Assembly: GCA_902479135.1 (NCBI GenBank)
Contig: CABSNU010000011.1
Location: 1 to 58,250, forward strand
DNA length: 58,250 nt
Reading direction: 5' to 3'
Source: an uncultured Collinsella sp.
Lineage (GTDB): Bacteria > Actinomycetota > Coriobacteriia > Coriobacteriales > Coriobacteriaceae
Shown: piece after piece, positions 26,276 through 35,776 of the stretch
How positions within the stretch are numbered: position 1 is the first letter of the stretch
Layout: each line of letters begins with the position of its first letter
Position numbers and translations under genes: made by a program
Notes under the pieces: generated by a model
Seen by the model: only the letters and a program-made list of their open reading frames with translations
Told to the model about the DNA's origin: nothing
Database searches by the model: none

Positions 26276-27613
26276 ATGCCCCAGAACATCTTCGGTACCG
26301 ACGGCGTCCGTGGCGTCGCCAACGCCGACCTCTCGTGTGACCTCGCGTTTCGCCTGGGTCGCGCGGCGACCAAGTTCCTTGGTCCGGACATTTGCATCGG
26401 TCGCGACACGCGTCTTTCGGGCACTATGCTCGAGAGTGCTCTGACCGCCGGCATTATGGCCGAGGGCGGCCGCCCGCATTGCTGCGGCGTTATCCCTACG
26501 CCGGCCGTGGCGCTGCTCACTGTCCAAAATGAGCTCGACGGCGGCATCGTCATCTCTGCTTCGCACAATCCTCCGGAGTTCAACGGCATCAAGTTCTTTA
26601 GCCGCAAGGGCATGAAGCTTCCCGATGCGGTCGAGGAAGAGATCAGCGCCTGGGTCATGTCCGAGGAAGCTATGGCTGCCGACACACTGCCGACCGGTGC
26701 CGGCGTGGGCCACATCATCAAGATGAAGGACGCTCGCAAGGCGTACGTCGACCACGCCATCGATACGCTTGATGGCCTGAGGCTCGACGGCCTGGTCGTT
26801 GCCGTCGACTGCGGCCATGGTGCTTCTTGCCAGACTACGCCCGCCGCGCTGCAGCGCCTGGGTGCCACGGTCCATGCCATCAACACCGATTACTGCGGCA
26901 CTGACATTAACGTTGAGTGCGGCTCCACTCACCTTGAGCCCCTGCGCGAGCTCGTGCTGCGCACCCACGCCGATATCGGCCTGGCCCACGATGGCGACGC
27001 CGATCGCGTGCTGTTCGTGGACAGCGAGGGCAACGAGATCGATGGCGACTACATCCTGGCCATCTGCGGCTCCGACCTGGCCGCTCGCGGCAAGCTCGCC
27101 AACTCCGAGATCGTTTCGACCGTTATGTGCAACCTGGGCTTCTCCATCGCTATGAAGGAGCAGGGCTTCGAGATGGTTCAGACCGCCGTGGGCGACCGCT
27201 ATGTTCTTGAGCGCATGCTCGCGGACGGCGCCGTCATCGGCGGCGAACAGTCCGGCCACATCATCTTCCTGGAGCACAACACCACCGGTGACGGCTTGGT
27301 GACGGCTCTGCAGCTGCTGGCCGTGCTCAAGCGCACCGGTCGTACCCTCACCGATCTTGCCGGCATCATGAAGAAGTACCCGCAGGTACTCGTCAACGTG
27401 CATTCCGACAACAAGGCTGGTCTGGACGATTGCCAGCCCATCTGGGATGCCGTCGCTACTGCCGAGAAGGAGCTTGACGGCCGCGGCCGCATTCTGGTGC
27501 GCCCGAGCGGTACCGAGCCGCTGGTCCGCGTGATGGCTGAGGCCGAAACGCACGAGCTGACCCAGCGCGTTGTCGACGACATCGTCGAGGTTGTCAAGCG
27601 CGAACTTCCCTAA
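26276..27613 (+). CDS. glmM: Phosphoglucosamine mutase
   Basis: A 445-residue enzyme converting glucosamine-6-phosphate to glucosamine-1-phosphate for peptidoglycan synthesis. It opens with FGTDGVRGVAN. The phosphoserine loop is ISASHNPPEFNGIKF (Ser near 100), the metal loop is DGDADRVLFVD (near 240), and the phosphate-binding loop is RPSGTEPLVRV near the end. Length matches the family. The ATG follows GGAAGGAG. It is close to a PTS protein and nagB, so sugar phosphate flow toward or away from the cell wall is controlled here. Confidence 0.96.
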   Translation: MPQNIFGTDGVRGVANADLSCDLAFRLGRAATKFLGPDICIGRDTRLSGTMLESALTAGIMAEGGRPHCCGVIPTPAVALLTVQNELDGGIVISASHNPPEFNGIKFFSRKGMKLPDAVEEEISAWVMSEEAMAADTLPTGAGVGHIIKMKDARKAYVDHAIDTLDGLRLDGLVVAVDCGHGASCQTTPAALQRLGATVHAINTDYCGTDINVECGSTHLEPLRELVLRTHADIGLAHDGDADRVLFVDSEGNEIDGDYILAICGSDLAARGKLANSEIVSTVMCNLGFSIAMKEQGFEMVQTAVGDRYVLERMLADGAVIGGEQSGHIIFLEHNTTGDGLVTALQLLAVLKRTGRTLTDLAGIMKKYPQVLVNVHSDNKAGLDDCQPIWDAVATAEKELDGRGRILVRPSGTEPLVRVMAEAETHELTQRVVDDIVEVVKRELP

Positions 27614-27684
27614 TGGTCAAAAACGGGTGCCAAGTGGTAAACTGTTAAGGTTATTTTGGTTGATCGGTATGTCCGAGGGGGAGC

Positions 27685-28182
27685 ATGTTCACTAAAGTCC
27701 TAAGGTCTTTTGGTATGCGTGGTCGAGTCCTTACGTTGGATGCTCCCATCTCGGGTGACGTCATTCCGCTCTCCGAGGTAAACGATCAGACGTTTGCTAC
27801 CGGCCTTTTGGGCCAGGGCGTGGCGATTCAGCCCACCGGAACGCGCGTGATCGCGCCGGCTGATGCCAAGGTCGAGGCTATTTTTCCCACGGGACACGCC
27901 GTTGCGCTTAACACGGTCGATGGCTTGGACGTGCTTATCCACGTTGGTTTGGACACTGTTCAGCTCGAGGGCAAGCACTTTACCGTACATGCGCAAGTGG
28001 GTGACATCGTCCATAAGGGCGATGTACTCATTGAGTTCGATCGCGAGGCAATTGCTGCCGAGGGCTACGATGTGACGGTTCCCATCTTGGTATGCAACTC
28101 CGTTGAGTTCTCGAGCATTAAGGGCTCCGTTGGCGTGCATGTCGAAGAGATGGACCAGCTCATCGTTGCTCGCGAGCGCTAG
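27685..28182 (+). CDS. crr: PTS glucose-type IIA protein
   Basis: A 165-residue EIIA-Glc-like protein. The phosphorylated His lies in DVLIHVGLDTVQLEG (near 94), and the second active-site His lies in PTGHAVAL (near 77). It takes phosphate from HPr and passes it to a IIB domain encoded elsewhere. The ATG follows GGGGGAG. The symbol is by similarity; in this group the protein may instead serve an N-acetylglucosamine or other transporter. Confidence 0.9.
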   Translation: MFTKVLRSFGMRGRVLTLDAPISGDVIPLSEVNDQTFATGLLGQGVAIQPTGTRVIAPADAKVEAIFPTGHAVALNTVDGLDVLIHVGLDTVQLEGKHFTVHAQVGDIVHKGDVLIEFDREAIAAEGYDVTVPILVCNSVEFSSIKGSVGVHVEEMDQLIVARER

Positions 28183-28222
28183 CAAGTGCACGTGGCCATT
28201 AGCCTACAATTCAAACACGTTT

Positions 28223-28256
28223 ACGGAGGGCGCCCTTGAAAGAGGACGCCCTCCGT
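28223..28256 (+). terminator. Hairpin after the IIA gene, in the nagB leader
   Basis: ACGGAGGGCG pairs with CGCCCTCCGT over 14 bases. No T-run follows, so it may be a weak terminator or a leader structure. The remaining 200 bases before nagB hold no gene. Confidence 0.45.
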
Positions 28257-28453
28257 GGCAAGATGGGATTTGTCCGAAGCAAAAAGGCTTTGGGTCACCG
28301 TGGACGGGCAGGGGCCTCGACGCGGTTAGACACGAGACACATACATTACGCGACCTCGCCCTGGTGGCCGCACACGTTGGTTGCGGCCGACGCGGGCCGC
28401 GGGCAAGTGCTTGTAAGGGAGCCTTGCCTCTCTTGTACGAGAAAGGACGCGTA

Positions 28454-29182
28454 ATGAAGATCATTAAAGCTAAAGACTACGAAGATATGAGCCGCAAGGC
28501 CGCCAATATTATCTCGGCGCAGGTTATCCTCAAGCCCGACTGCGTGTTGGGTCTTGCCACCGGCTCCACCCCGATCGGTGCCTACAAGCAGCTCGCTGCT
28601 TGGTACGAGAAGGGCGACGTCGACTTTGCCGAGGTCAGCACCTACAACCTGGACGAGTATCGCGGCCTTTCGCACGACGATCCCCAGAGCTATCACTACT
28701 TCATGCGTGAGAACTTCTTCGATCACATCAACATTGACCTGAACAACACGCATGTGCCCGACGGTTCCAACCCCGACGCCGCCGCTGCCTGCTCTGAGTA
28801 CGACAAGATCGTCGCCGCCGCCGGTTACCCGGATCTGCAGCTGCTCGGCATTGGCAACAACGGCCACATCGGCTTCAACGAGCCCGATGACCACTTCTCC
28901 AAGGGCACGCACTGCGTCGACCTCACCGAGAGCACCATTCAGGCCAACAGCCGCCTGTTCGACAGCATCGACGACGTTCCCCGTCAGGCCTACACCATGG
29001 GCACCCAGACCATCATGTATGCCCGCATGATCCTGGTCGTCGCCAACGGCGAGGCCAAGGCTCAGGCCGTGCATGACATGTGCTATGGTCCGGTTACGCC
29101 CGCGTGCCCGGCTTCGATCCTGCAGCTGCACACCAACTGCGTTGTCGTTGCCGACGAGGCCGCCCTTTCGCTCTGCGAGTAG
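28454..29182 (+). CDS. nagB: Glucosamine-6-phosphate deaminase
   Basis: A 242-residue enzyme that converts glucosamine-6-phosphate to fructose-6-phosphate and ammonia. It shows GLATGSTPIGAYKQL (phosphate loop), NLDEYRGL with the catalytic Asp, and GIGNNGHIGFNEP with the catalytic His-Glu. The frame extends upstream to 28103, but 28454 follows GAAAGGA and starts at the family N-terminus (MKIIKAKDY). It acts opposite to glmM in amino-sugar use. Confidence 0.96.
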   Translation: MKIIKAKDYEDMSRKAANIISAQVILKPDCVLGLATGSTPIGAYKQLAAWYEKGDVDFAEVSTYNLDEYRGLSHDDPQSYHYFMRENFFDHINIDLNNTHVPDGSNPDAAAACSEYDKIVAAAGYPDLQLLGIGNNGHIGFNEPDDHFSKGTHCVDLTESTIQANSRLFDSIDDVPRQAYTMGTQTIMYARMILVVANGEAKAQAVHDMCYGPVTPACPASILQLHTNCVVVADEAALSLCE

Positions 29183-29214
29183 CGCGAATCCTGCACCTCG
29201 ACATAGCCTTGCCT

Positions 29215-29243
29215 AAGGCCTCCGCTTTGCGGGGGCCTTTTTG
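29215..29243 (+). terminator. Terminator of nagB
   Basis: AAGGCCTCCGC pairs with GCGGGGGCCTT over three bases, ending in TTTTT. Confidence 0.9.
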
Positions 29244-29630
29244 CTATCCCTTTCCGCCCACTTGACCAAAATCTTGCCGCAAGCTTGACGAATGCCGGAT
29301 GCCCAACAGTTTGATTCATTCCATACCAGATTCTATGCAAAAATGCCACTAAAAGGTCGTAGACGGTAGCGGGTGCTAGGCGAGTTGAATGACATGGCTG
29401 AACCTTGTTCATTTGCGTTACACTGCCGCTTAGATGGGACAAGCTGACAAGCTCATTTACCTGCTTAAAGACCGATTAGTCGGGGGATTAATAACAATCG
29501 GCCCTCGCTGTACAAAAACTTGCCGCTTGCGTACCAAAAGACAACCTAGAACACAAGGTCGCTCTATTCATAGCGCGGCTTGTATGGTCTTGCGGTTACA
29601 GTGTCCATACGGTCGAGTTGAGGAGTGGGC
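29244..29630 (+). promoter_or_regulatory. Long upstream region of the STAND-type regulator gene
   Basis: About 390 bases with lower GC than the flanking genes and no credible gene. It contains a possible -10 (TACACT at about 29427) and several short direct repeats such as TTGCCGC. It probably holds the promoter and control sites of the next gene. Nothing else can be assigned. Confidence 0.3.
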
Positions 29631-32630
29631 ATGGTAAACGATTTGGGCAGTATGGACGATCTCGAGCTGATGCCGCTGGGCGGTGGCTATATGGTGCGAC
29701 GCGAACGCTTGATGAATGAGCTTCTCGCCAAGGGCCGAAAGGCCGGCATCGTGGTTCTTTATGCGCCCGACGGGTTTGGGAAGACCTCGGTGCTGCTGCA
29801 GTACACCCATGAGGTTAAATGCGACCCGACGCGAGGCCCCGTGCGGATTATCGAGGCCGATCGCGCCATTGGGCGCGAGGTGTTTATGCAGCTCGAGGTG
29901 GTTACCGAAGAACTCAAAGACAAACCGCACTCCCTTATCGCGATTGATAATGTGCCAAACCTCGATCAGCACGATACCGAAGACCTCATCGACAGGATTC
30001 GCGGCCTGCGCGCTATGGGGATAGGGGTCTTTATCTCCTGCCGTCCTTCAAATCGTCAGCTGATTCATGGGCTGGGCGATTCGGTTAAGATCAATGCGCA
30101 GATGCTCAAGGTGCATGCCTATGAGTATTCGGCGTGGGCATCGGCGTTTTCGATCAGCACATCGCTCGACTTTTATCAGCTCACGCAGGGCGTGCCCGAG
30201 CTCGTTTCGGCATTGCAGACGGGTCTGTATGGCCAAGGCGACGTAGCCGGTCTGCTCGAAAACGAGATTGTCAACGTATATGGCGCGGCACTTGTCGATC
30301 TGGCTTCGCTCGACAATAATGCGCTGTTTTGCGTGGCATGTCTCATGATTTTGATGGGCGAGGGCAATATCGCAGAACTCGAGGCTTGCGGGGTGAGGCT
30401 GTCGATGGTCGACCAGTCCTACTTTGTACGCGACTACCCGATCTTTGGCTTGGATCCCGCCGAGCGGAGTTTTACGTGTCTGGGCACGGAGGATAACGGA
30501 CGCTTGCGTTTGCGTAAGTTGGTGGCCGAGGTTCGCCCCGAACTTGTTCCGAGGGCGGCCCGGATTTTGCTTAAGGCGGGTAGATGCGATGCGGCGATGG
30601 GCCTGGCGGACGCCTTTTTGGACCGTGAAGCGGTCCTTGAACTTGCTGGGCAGTATGGGGTCGATCTGGCTCTGACGGGGCACGGGGCCGATATCTGCCG
30701 AGCAGCGCTGGGCACGATCGATGCCGAGGATCCGGCTCCAGAGCCAACGCCTGCCGAGGCGCTTGGCGTATATCTGGCAGCTGTCAGCGTGTCCAATACA
30801 AAGCTCGCTCGCTATATGGCATCGGTTATCGAGCGCGGGGGCGAACGGGCGGCCTGCGAAATAGACCCTGTTTCATGGAGGGCGGCCCAGACACTGACGG
30901 CTGTTTGCTATGGGGACAACGGGCTTGGGCTCCCTACGAACCTGGTCGTGCCAGAAATCGAGACATCCCATACCGCACTCGATATGTTGTCTGCGCATAT
31001 CGAGGTCAAGCGCTGTCTGACCGAGCGGGGAGATGACGGCGGCGTTCTACAGCAGCTCAAAACGTGCAAGGCCTACGACTGCGAGCTCGACATTGCGGGG
31101 ATTGTTATACGGGCCGATAGCATGCTGGTGGAGCTCTTTGACGGGTCGTTTGCGGGAACCGACGAGCGTGACGACGAGATGACGGTGGTGCGGGAGGCAC
31201 TCGACGTGCGTGGGCTCAAGGCGATGGCTATCTGGGTGCGCATGGTGTTGGCGGCACGGCGGCTCCTTTCCGGCCTGCCGGTAACCGACGACGCGGCGTT
31301 CAACGAGCTCGATCGTTTTGCCGTGCGCATGCGCGACAACCAGATTCAGCTGTTTGGCCTGTTGCTAGAAGGCTGGCAGTCGCTGGCAGAGGGACGGCCG
31401 GTTAATGCAAAGTTCCGTGCGGTCCAAGTGCTCAAACTTGCCGAGGAGTCGATTGCGTACATGCGCGATAACGCATTGCTGCTGGAGCGCGCGGCATATC
31501 TGCGTAACACCTCGATGGTTTCGGTGCGCGAGGAAGCGGAGCTACTCGATATAAGCCAGACGCAGGTTGGTGGAGCGGAGGCCTGGATGGTGGCGCTGCA
31601 TTTGGCCTGTGCGGGCCGAGACAGCGATCTTGCGGCCTGGATGTCCATGAATCGCGCGGGGATTCTGGAGCCATCGTATCGGCTCTTTGCGCGCCTTGCC
31701 ATGCATTGTCTGGGCGAGCCGGCGACCAGGATTCGCAAGAAGCTTCCCGTGCGCGAGCTGTCGCGGTACTCGCTGCGCGACGATTTGGAAGGGGAGGGCG
31801 AGCGCCTGTTCCAGGCCGGCGAGGTTGAAGCCGTTGATACCATCGACCATATCGAGATTCGCATGTTTGGGGCGTTTCGCGCCGAGCGCGACGGGTTTCC
31901 CATCACGGACAAAATGTGGCGCCGCAAGAAGGCGGCGACACTTGCCGAGCGGCTTGCGCTGGGCATGGATGCGCTCGTCGACCGCGAGACGCTGGCCATG
32001 GAGCTGTGGCCCCATGCCGAGTTCAATAGCGCCCGCAACAACCTGTACTCGACGATATCGCGCTTGCGGTCGGCTTTGGGACCGACGCCGGATGGCAAGT
32101 CGTGCGTGCTCATCCAAAATGAATGCATCGGACTCAACGGCGACTACGTCAAGACCGATGTACGGCTGTTTGACCAGATAAGCCGCGAGGTTTTGGGAAA
32201 TCGCACGGGTGCGCGCGGACCCCATTTAGTTGAGCTGTGCCTTAAGATTGAGCAACTTTATGCCGGACCGCTGTATGTGCCCAATGGTTGTAACCCCACC
32301 TACTTTTTGCGTATGCGACGCATTATGCAGTCAAAGTACATCGATTGCATGATTAAGGGAGCAAATGCCGCTCTAGAAGAAAACGATCTGCAGTCGGCGA
32401 TTTGGCTGGCGGAGTCGGGGCTTCGGCAGGAAACGGCGCGTGAGGATATGGTGCGCTGCGCCATGCGTATCTACAGTGCGGCGGGGCGGCGGCGCGATAT
32501 CGTCGAGCTGTACAGCGGGCATATGCACCATCTGAGGGAGCAGGTCAATGGCGTGCCCGAGCCCGAGACGCGGCATCTATACGAGCGCTTGGTGGAGGGG
32601 CGACTCAATCGCGTGCTGGTCGAGCGATAA
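29631..32630 (+). CDS. Large STAND-type ATPase with C-terminal winged-helix and BTAD domains (transcription regulator)
   Basis: A 999-residue regulator. The start at 29631 follows GAGGAG. Residues about 20-300 form a P-loop ATPase with Walker A APDGFGKTS (near 48), as in MalT/SARP-type signal proteins. A long helical-repeat middle is poorly conserved. Near 745 an OmpR-like winged helix begins (IEIRMFGAFRAERDGFPI, then ELWPHAEFNSARNNLYSTISRLR), and the last 170 residues form a BTAD-type helical domain. The DNA-binding part is C-terminal, unlike classical SARPs, which carry it first. Signal and targets are unknown. It is monocistronic. Confidence 0.75.
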   Translation: MVNDLGSMDDLELMPLGGGYMVRRERLMNELLAKGRKAGIVVLYAPDGFGKTSVLLQYTHEVKCDPTRGPVRIIEADRAIGREVFMQLEVVTEELKDKPHSLIAIDNVPNLDQHDTEDLIDRIRGLRAMGIGVFISCRPSNRQLIHGLGDSVKINAQMLKVHAYEYSAWASAFSISTSLDFYQLTQGVPELVSALQTGLYGQGDVAGLLENEIVNVYGAALVDLASLDNNALFCVACLMILMGEGNIAELEACGVRLSMVDQSYFVRDYPIFGLDPAERSFTCLGTEDNGRLRLRKLVAEVRPELVPRAARILLKAGRCDAAMGLADAFLDREAVLELAGQYGVDLALTGHGADICRAALGTIDAEDPAPEPTPAEALGVYLAAVSVSNTKLARYMASVIERGGERAACEIDPVSWRAAQTLTAVCYGDNGLGLPTNLVVPEIETSHTALDMLSAHIEVKRCLTERGDDGGVLQQLKTCKAYDCELDIAGIVIRADSMLVELFDGSFAGTDERDDEMTVVREALDVRGLKAMAIWVRMVLAARRLLSGLPVTDDAAFNELDRFAVRMRDNQIQLFGLLLEGWQSLAEGRPVNAKFRAVQVLKLAEESIAYMRDNALLLERAAYLRNTSMVSVREEAELLDISQTQVGGAEAWMVALHLACAGRDSDLAAWMSMNRAGILEPSYRLFARLAMHCLGEPATRIRKKLPVRELSRYSLRDDLEGEGERLFQAGEVEAVDTIDHIEIRMFGAFRAERDGFPITDKMWRRKKAATLAERLALGMDALVDRETLAMELWPHAEFNSARNNLYSTISRLRSALGPTPDGKSCVLIQNECIGLNGDYVKTDVRLFDQISREVLGNRTGARGPHLVELCLKIEQLYAGPLYVPNGCNPTYFLRMRRIMQSKYIDCMIKGANAALEENDLQSAIWLAESGLRQETAREDMVRCAMRIYSAAGRRRDIVELYSGHMHHLREQVNGVPEPETRHLYERLVEGRLNRVLVER

Positions 32631-32665
32631 AAAACGGGCGCCCGAAGTACTTGGGCACCCGTAAG
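32631..32665. terminator. Bidirectional terminator between convergent genes
   Basis: ACGGGCGCCC pairs with GGGCACCCGT. A-run on the left and the convergent layout (regulator on plus, yhbY on minus) suggest use from both sides. Confidence 0.7.
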
Positions 32666-32699
32666 CTTGCTATGTGTTGGCTCGCCGGATCATTGACTC

Positions 32700-32999
32700 T
32701 TAGACGAGCTTGATCTTCTCGATGTTCTTGCGCGAGGACTCGCGATACAGCGAGAACTTGCGGCCGATGACCTGGACGACTTCGGCGTGGCAGCGCTCAG
32801 CGAGCTCTTCGGCGGCCTCGCGGGCGGAAAGACTGGAGCCATCGAGCACGGAGCATTTAACGAGCTCGTGCTTCTCCAGGTAGGCGACCGTCTGCTCGAC
32901 GGTGCCCTCGTTGACATCGGACTTACCGATGATGATGGCGGGGTTGAGGTGATGGGCCATGCTGCGAAGCTGCTTGACCTGGGCTCCTGTCAGTGCCAT
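32700..32999 (-). CDS. yhbY: CRS1/YhbY-type RNA-binding protein
   Basis: A 99-residue single-domain protein with the YhbY fold. It has LTGAQVKQLRSMAHHLNPAIIIGKSDV at the start (about 25 residues matching the family), the GxxG-like segment IGKSD, and VQVIGRKFSLYRES near the end. It associates with pre-50S ribosome particles in other bacteria. Length is typical. Confidence 0.9.
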   Translation of the reverse strand: MALTGAQVKQLRSMAHHLNPAIIIGKSDVNEGTVEQTVAYLEKHELVKCSVLDGSSLSAREAAEELAERCHAEVVQVIGRKFSLYRESSRKNIEKIKLV

Positions 33000-33157
33000 G
33001 GGTTCTCGCTTTCTATGTATGGGGCGCCCCGCGACGGGGCCTTAATCTACGTGAGCTGTCCCACGATAGCGCAGGAACGGCGCGGTGTGGAGCGCGTTTG
33101 CCCAGTTCAAAAAGAATGCGGATGCCGAGTGAGTGGGCGGTGCGGGCTGCGAACAGG

Positions 33158-34045
33158 CTACGAGCGGGGCGCAGAGACCGGCTCCCATGCAATAAACGCC
33201 CAACGAACCTTGCGGACATGATCGAGCATATAGCGCCCCTGCGGCACGCCCTTGGAGCCCGGCTCACCGGCATGGGGGTTCTCGATCATGTGCTGGGCGA
33301 TGTAATCGCGCAGGCGGTCGATCTTATCCTCGTTGCCATGTTCGAGCATACGGGAAAAATCCGCCACACCTGCCTCAAGGCTATCGAAGGTGTCGCGACG
33401 AGGCGATTCAAAGTACGTAACCTGCGGCAGCGCACCCATCTGAATGAGGATATTAAAAGCATACACAAAGCCATTACTGCAGGTAACCGAGGCACCGATG
33501 GCGTTCATCAGGTGCAGATCATAGCGCGGGCTGGAGTTGGCGACCATCGTGACAGCACAACGCCGACGAGCCGCACGGTCAAGCTTGGCAAGCGCACCTT
33601 TTAGATTGGTCGTCGTAACCGACCGACTGGCAAAGGCAATATCCACCGCTTTCGCGACCGGTCCAACCAAATCCCAATCATCATCCCAAGCAAGCTCAAG
33701 CGGCGTAATGCGATCCTCGAGCCCATAGTACTCAATGCCAGCATCAAGCGTGCCCAGCATGGCGGGGGAGAAATCAGCCGCAATCACAGGATGCCCAGCC
33801 TGAGCAAGCGGAATAGCAATCGACCCAGCCCCACATCCCATATCAAGCACGGATTCACCAGGCTTTAACGCCAACAGCTTCATAAAGTCCCGGGCATACG
33901 GGGCAGTTTCCAACGGCCGAAAATGCCGAGCCCGCTTATCCCATTCAAAAGAATCATCAGCCCGCCGCCGACCAGCTTGCAAACGCATCCATTCGCCATT
34001 CCAATCCGCAGAAAGCAGATCAGAACGAATCTCCCCATCAACCAC
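33158..34045 (-). CDS. SAM-dependent methyltransferase
   Basis: A 295-residue class I methyltransferase with motif I VLDMGCGAGSIAIPLA (near 66) and an acidic end to strand 2 (VIAADFSP). The frame opens at 34105, but GTG 34045 follows AGGAGG by seven bases, and the upstream residues would be read from a terminator hairpin, so 34045 is the better start. Substrate is unknown; the middle contains an unusual SRSVTTTNLKGAL segment. It is transcribed away from the palindrome at 34211. Confidence 0.8.
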   Translation of the reverse strand: MVDGEIRSDLLSADWNGEWMRLQAGRRRADDSFEWDKRARHFRPLETAPYARDFMKLLALKPGESVLDMGCGAGSIAIPLAQAGHPVIAADFSPAMLGTLDAGIEYYGLEDRITPLELAWDDDWDLVGPVAKAVDIAFASRSVTTTNLKGALAKLDRAARRRCAVTMVANSSPRYDLHLMNAIGASVTCSNGFVYAFNILIQMGALPQVTYFESPRRDTFDSLEAGVADFSRMLEHGNEDKIDRLRDYIAQHMIENPHAGEPGSKGVPQGRYMLDHVRKVRWAFIAWEPVSAPRS

Positions 34046-34063
34046 GGGCCAACCTCCTAGCAA

Positions 34064-34096
34064 CAAAAAAGCGACTCCTCCCAAAAGAAGAGCCGC
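34064..34096 (-). terminator. Terminator-like hairpin upstream of the methyltransferase
   Basis: On the minus strand GCGGCTC pairs with GAGTCGC and is followed by TTTTTTG. It lies 20-50 bp before the methyltransferase start and stops read-through from the UPF0210 gene, or acts as an attenuator. Confidence 0.6.
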
Positions 34097-34210
34097 AACC
34101 AGCATATATCAGAAAAAGAACCGCTCCAACGCCAAACCGCCGCACCAGTCAAGTGGTGCAGGAGCGAAGCAACTGCAACATGGGACAGAACTCAGCCAAG
34201 GTTGAGATGT

Positions 34211-34352
34211 GCGAGGAGCCCCGGGGAGGGCAAATATATAAGGTCGATCGCGAGTTCCGCACGAGCCGGAGAGCACTTAATGTGCTCTCCGTGCGAGTCA
34301 GGACTGTCCGAGCAGGCGACCTTATATATTTGCCCTCCCCGGGGCTCCTCGC
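34211..34352 (-). repeat. Nested palindromic element, copy 2, after the UPF0210 gene
   Basis: A perfect 36-bp inverted repeat (34211-34246 with 34317-34352) encloses a core that, read on the minus strand, has CGGACAGTCCTG, a hairpin GAGAGCAC-ATTAA-GTGCTCTC, and GTGCGGAACTCG. The core matches the element at 14252-14370, while the outer arms differ. It lies 13 bp after the UPF0210 stop, in the same orientation to its gene as copy 1 is to gatB. Confidence 0.8.
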
Positions 34353-34365
34353 CAGTCCCCCTCAG

Positions 34366-35730
34366 CTAGTTCTTGAGCGAGTTCAGCGGCGCCGGGAAGC
34401 GTCCACCGCGATGGGCAAGCACGGTGCCGGCGTTGGGGTTCACCGGCATGATGGGCGCACGGCCGAACAGGCCGCCGTACTCGACGCAGTCGCCCACGCC
34501 CTTGCCGATGGCGGGGATCACGCGAACGGCCGTGGTCTTGTTGTTGATGACGCCGATGGCCATCTCGTCGGCGATGATGCCGGCGATGGTCTCGACTGGG
34601 GTGTCGCCGGGGATGGCGATCATGTCCAGGCCAACGGAGCACACGCAGGTCATGGCCTCGAGCTTCTCGAGCGAAAGCGCGCCGGCCTCGACGGCGGCGA
34701 TCATGCCGGCGTCCTCGGACACGGGGATGAAAGCGCCGGAGAGACCGCCCACGCTGGAACTGGCCATGACGCCGCCCTTCTTGACGGCATCGTTGAGCAT
34801 GGCGAGCGCGCAGGTCGTGCCCGGGCCACCGCAGGTGCCCACGCCGATGATCTCGAGGATGCGCGCGACGGAGTCGCCAATGGCAGGCGTAGGTGCCAGC
34901 GACAGGTCGACAATGCCCTTCTCGACACCCAGGCGATGGGCGGCCTCGCGGCTCATGAGCTCGCCGGCGCGGGTGATCTTGAAGGCGGTCTGCTTGATCT
35001 TCTCGGCGACTTCCATCATCGATGCGGAATCGGGCAGCGTCTCCAGGGCTGCGGCCATAACGCCGGGGCCCGAAACGCCTACGTTGATGACGGCGTCGGC
35101 CTCGCCACCGCCGTGGACGGCGCCCGCCATAAACGGGGAGTCCTCGACCATGTTGGCAAAGCAGACAAACTTGGAAGCGCCGACGGAATCCTGGTCGGCC
35201 GTGAGTTTAGCGGCATCGATGATGGTCTGGGCGGCCATGAGCACGGCGTCCATGTTGATGCCGGCACGCAGGCTGGCGACGTTGACGCTGGAGCAGACAC
35301 GGCTGGTGGTGGCAAGCGCCTGCGGGATGGACTGGATGACGCGGCGGTCGGCGTCGCCGATGCCCTTCTGGACGAGTGCGGAGAAGCCGCCCAGGTAGTC
35401 GATGCCGAGGGTCTCGGCCGCGCGGTCGAGGGCATGCGCGATGGGGGTGAGGTCCTCATCCTTGCAGCAAGCGGCGATCTGCGCCACCGGGGTGACGGAA
35501 ACGCGCTTGTTGACGATGGGGATACCGTACTCGCGCTCGAGGTTCTCGGCGGTCTCGACCAGATGCTCAGCCGTGTGCGTCACGTGGTCGTAGATCTTCG
35601 TACACATGCGGTCGAGGTTCTCGTCACCGCAACCCATGAGCGAAACACCCATGGTGATGGTCCTGATGTCGAGGTTCTGCTCCTCAACCATGCCGCGGGT
35701 TTCCGCGATTTCTGCGGGCGTGATCGCCAT
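34366..35730 (-). CDS. UPF0210 (PFL/DUF711-like) family protein
   Basis: A 454-residue protein. The start at 35730 follows TAGGAG and gives the family N-terminus (ITPAEIAETRGMVEEQNLDIRTITMGVSLM). Conserved stretches include GVSGPGVMAAALE, GTCGGPGTTCALAMLNDAVKKGG and GLDMIAIPGDTP. Relatives have a structure related to glycyl-radical PFL folds but lack the radical loop, and function is unknown. Many genomes pair it with a small ACT-domain gene; none is adjacent here. Confidence 0.88.
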   Translation of the reverse strand: MAITPAEIAETRGMVEEQNLDIRTITMGVSLMGCGDENLDRMCTKIYDHVTHTAEHLVETAENLEREYGIPIVNKRVSVTPVAQIAACCKDEDLTPIAHALDRAAETLGIDYLGGFSALVQKGIGDADRRVIQSIPQALATTSRVCSSVNVASLRAGINMDAVLMAAQTIIDAAKLTADQDSVGASKFVCFANMVEDSPFMAGAVHGGGEADAVINVGVSGPGVMAAALETLPDSASMMEVAEKIKQTAFKITRAGELMSREAAHRLGVEKGIVDLSLAPTPAIGDSVARILEIIGVGTCGGPGTTCALAMLNDAVKKGGVMASSSVGGLSGAFIPVSEDAGMIAAVEAGALSLEKLEAMTCVCSVGLDMIAIPGDTPVETIAGIIADEMAIGVINNKTTAVRVIPAIGKGVGDCVEYGGLFGRAPIMPVNPNAGTVLAHRGGRFPAPLNSLKN

Positions 35731-35776
35731 CCTTGCGCTCCTATCTGCCAAAACGAGCATAGTCTTTTCTATTCTA

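Noticed and set aside
28103..28453. N-terminal extension of NagB
   Set aside because: The family N-terminus and ribosome site are at 28454; the upstream frame is open by chance.
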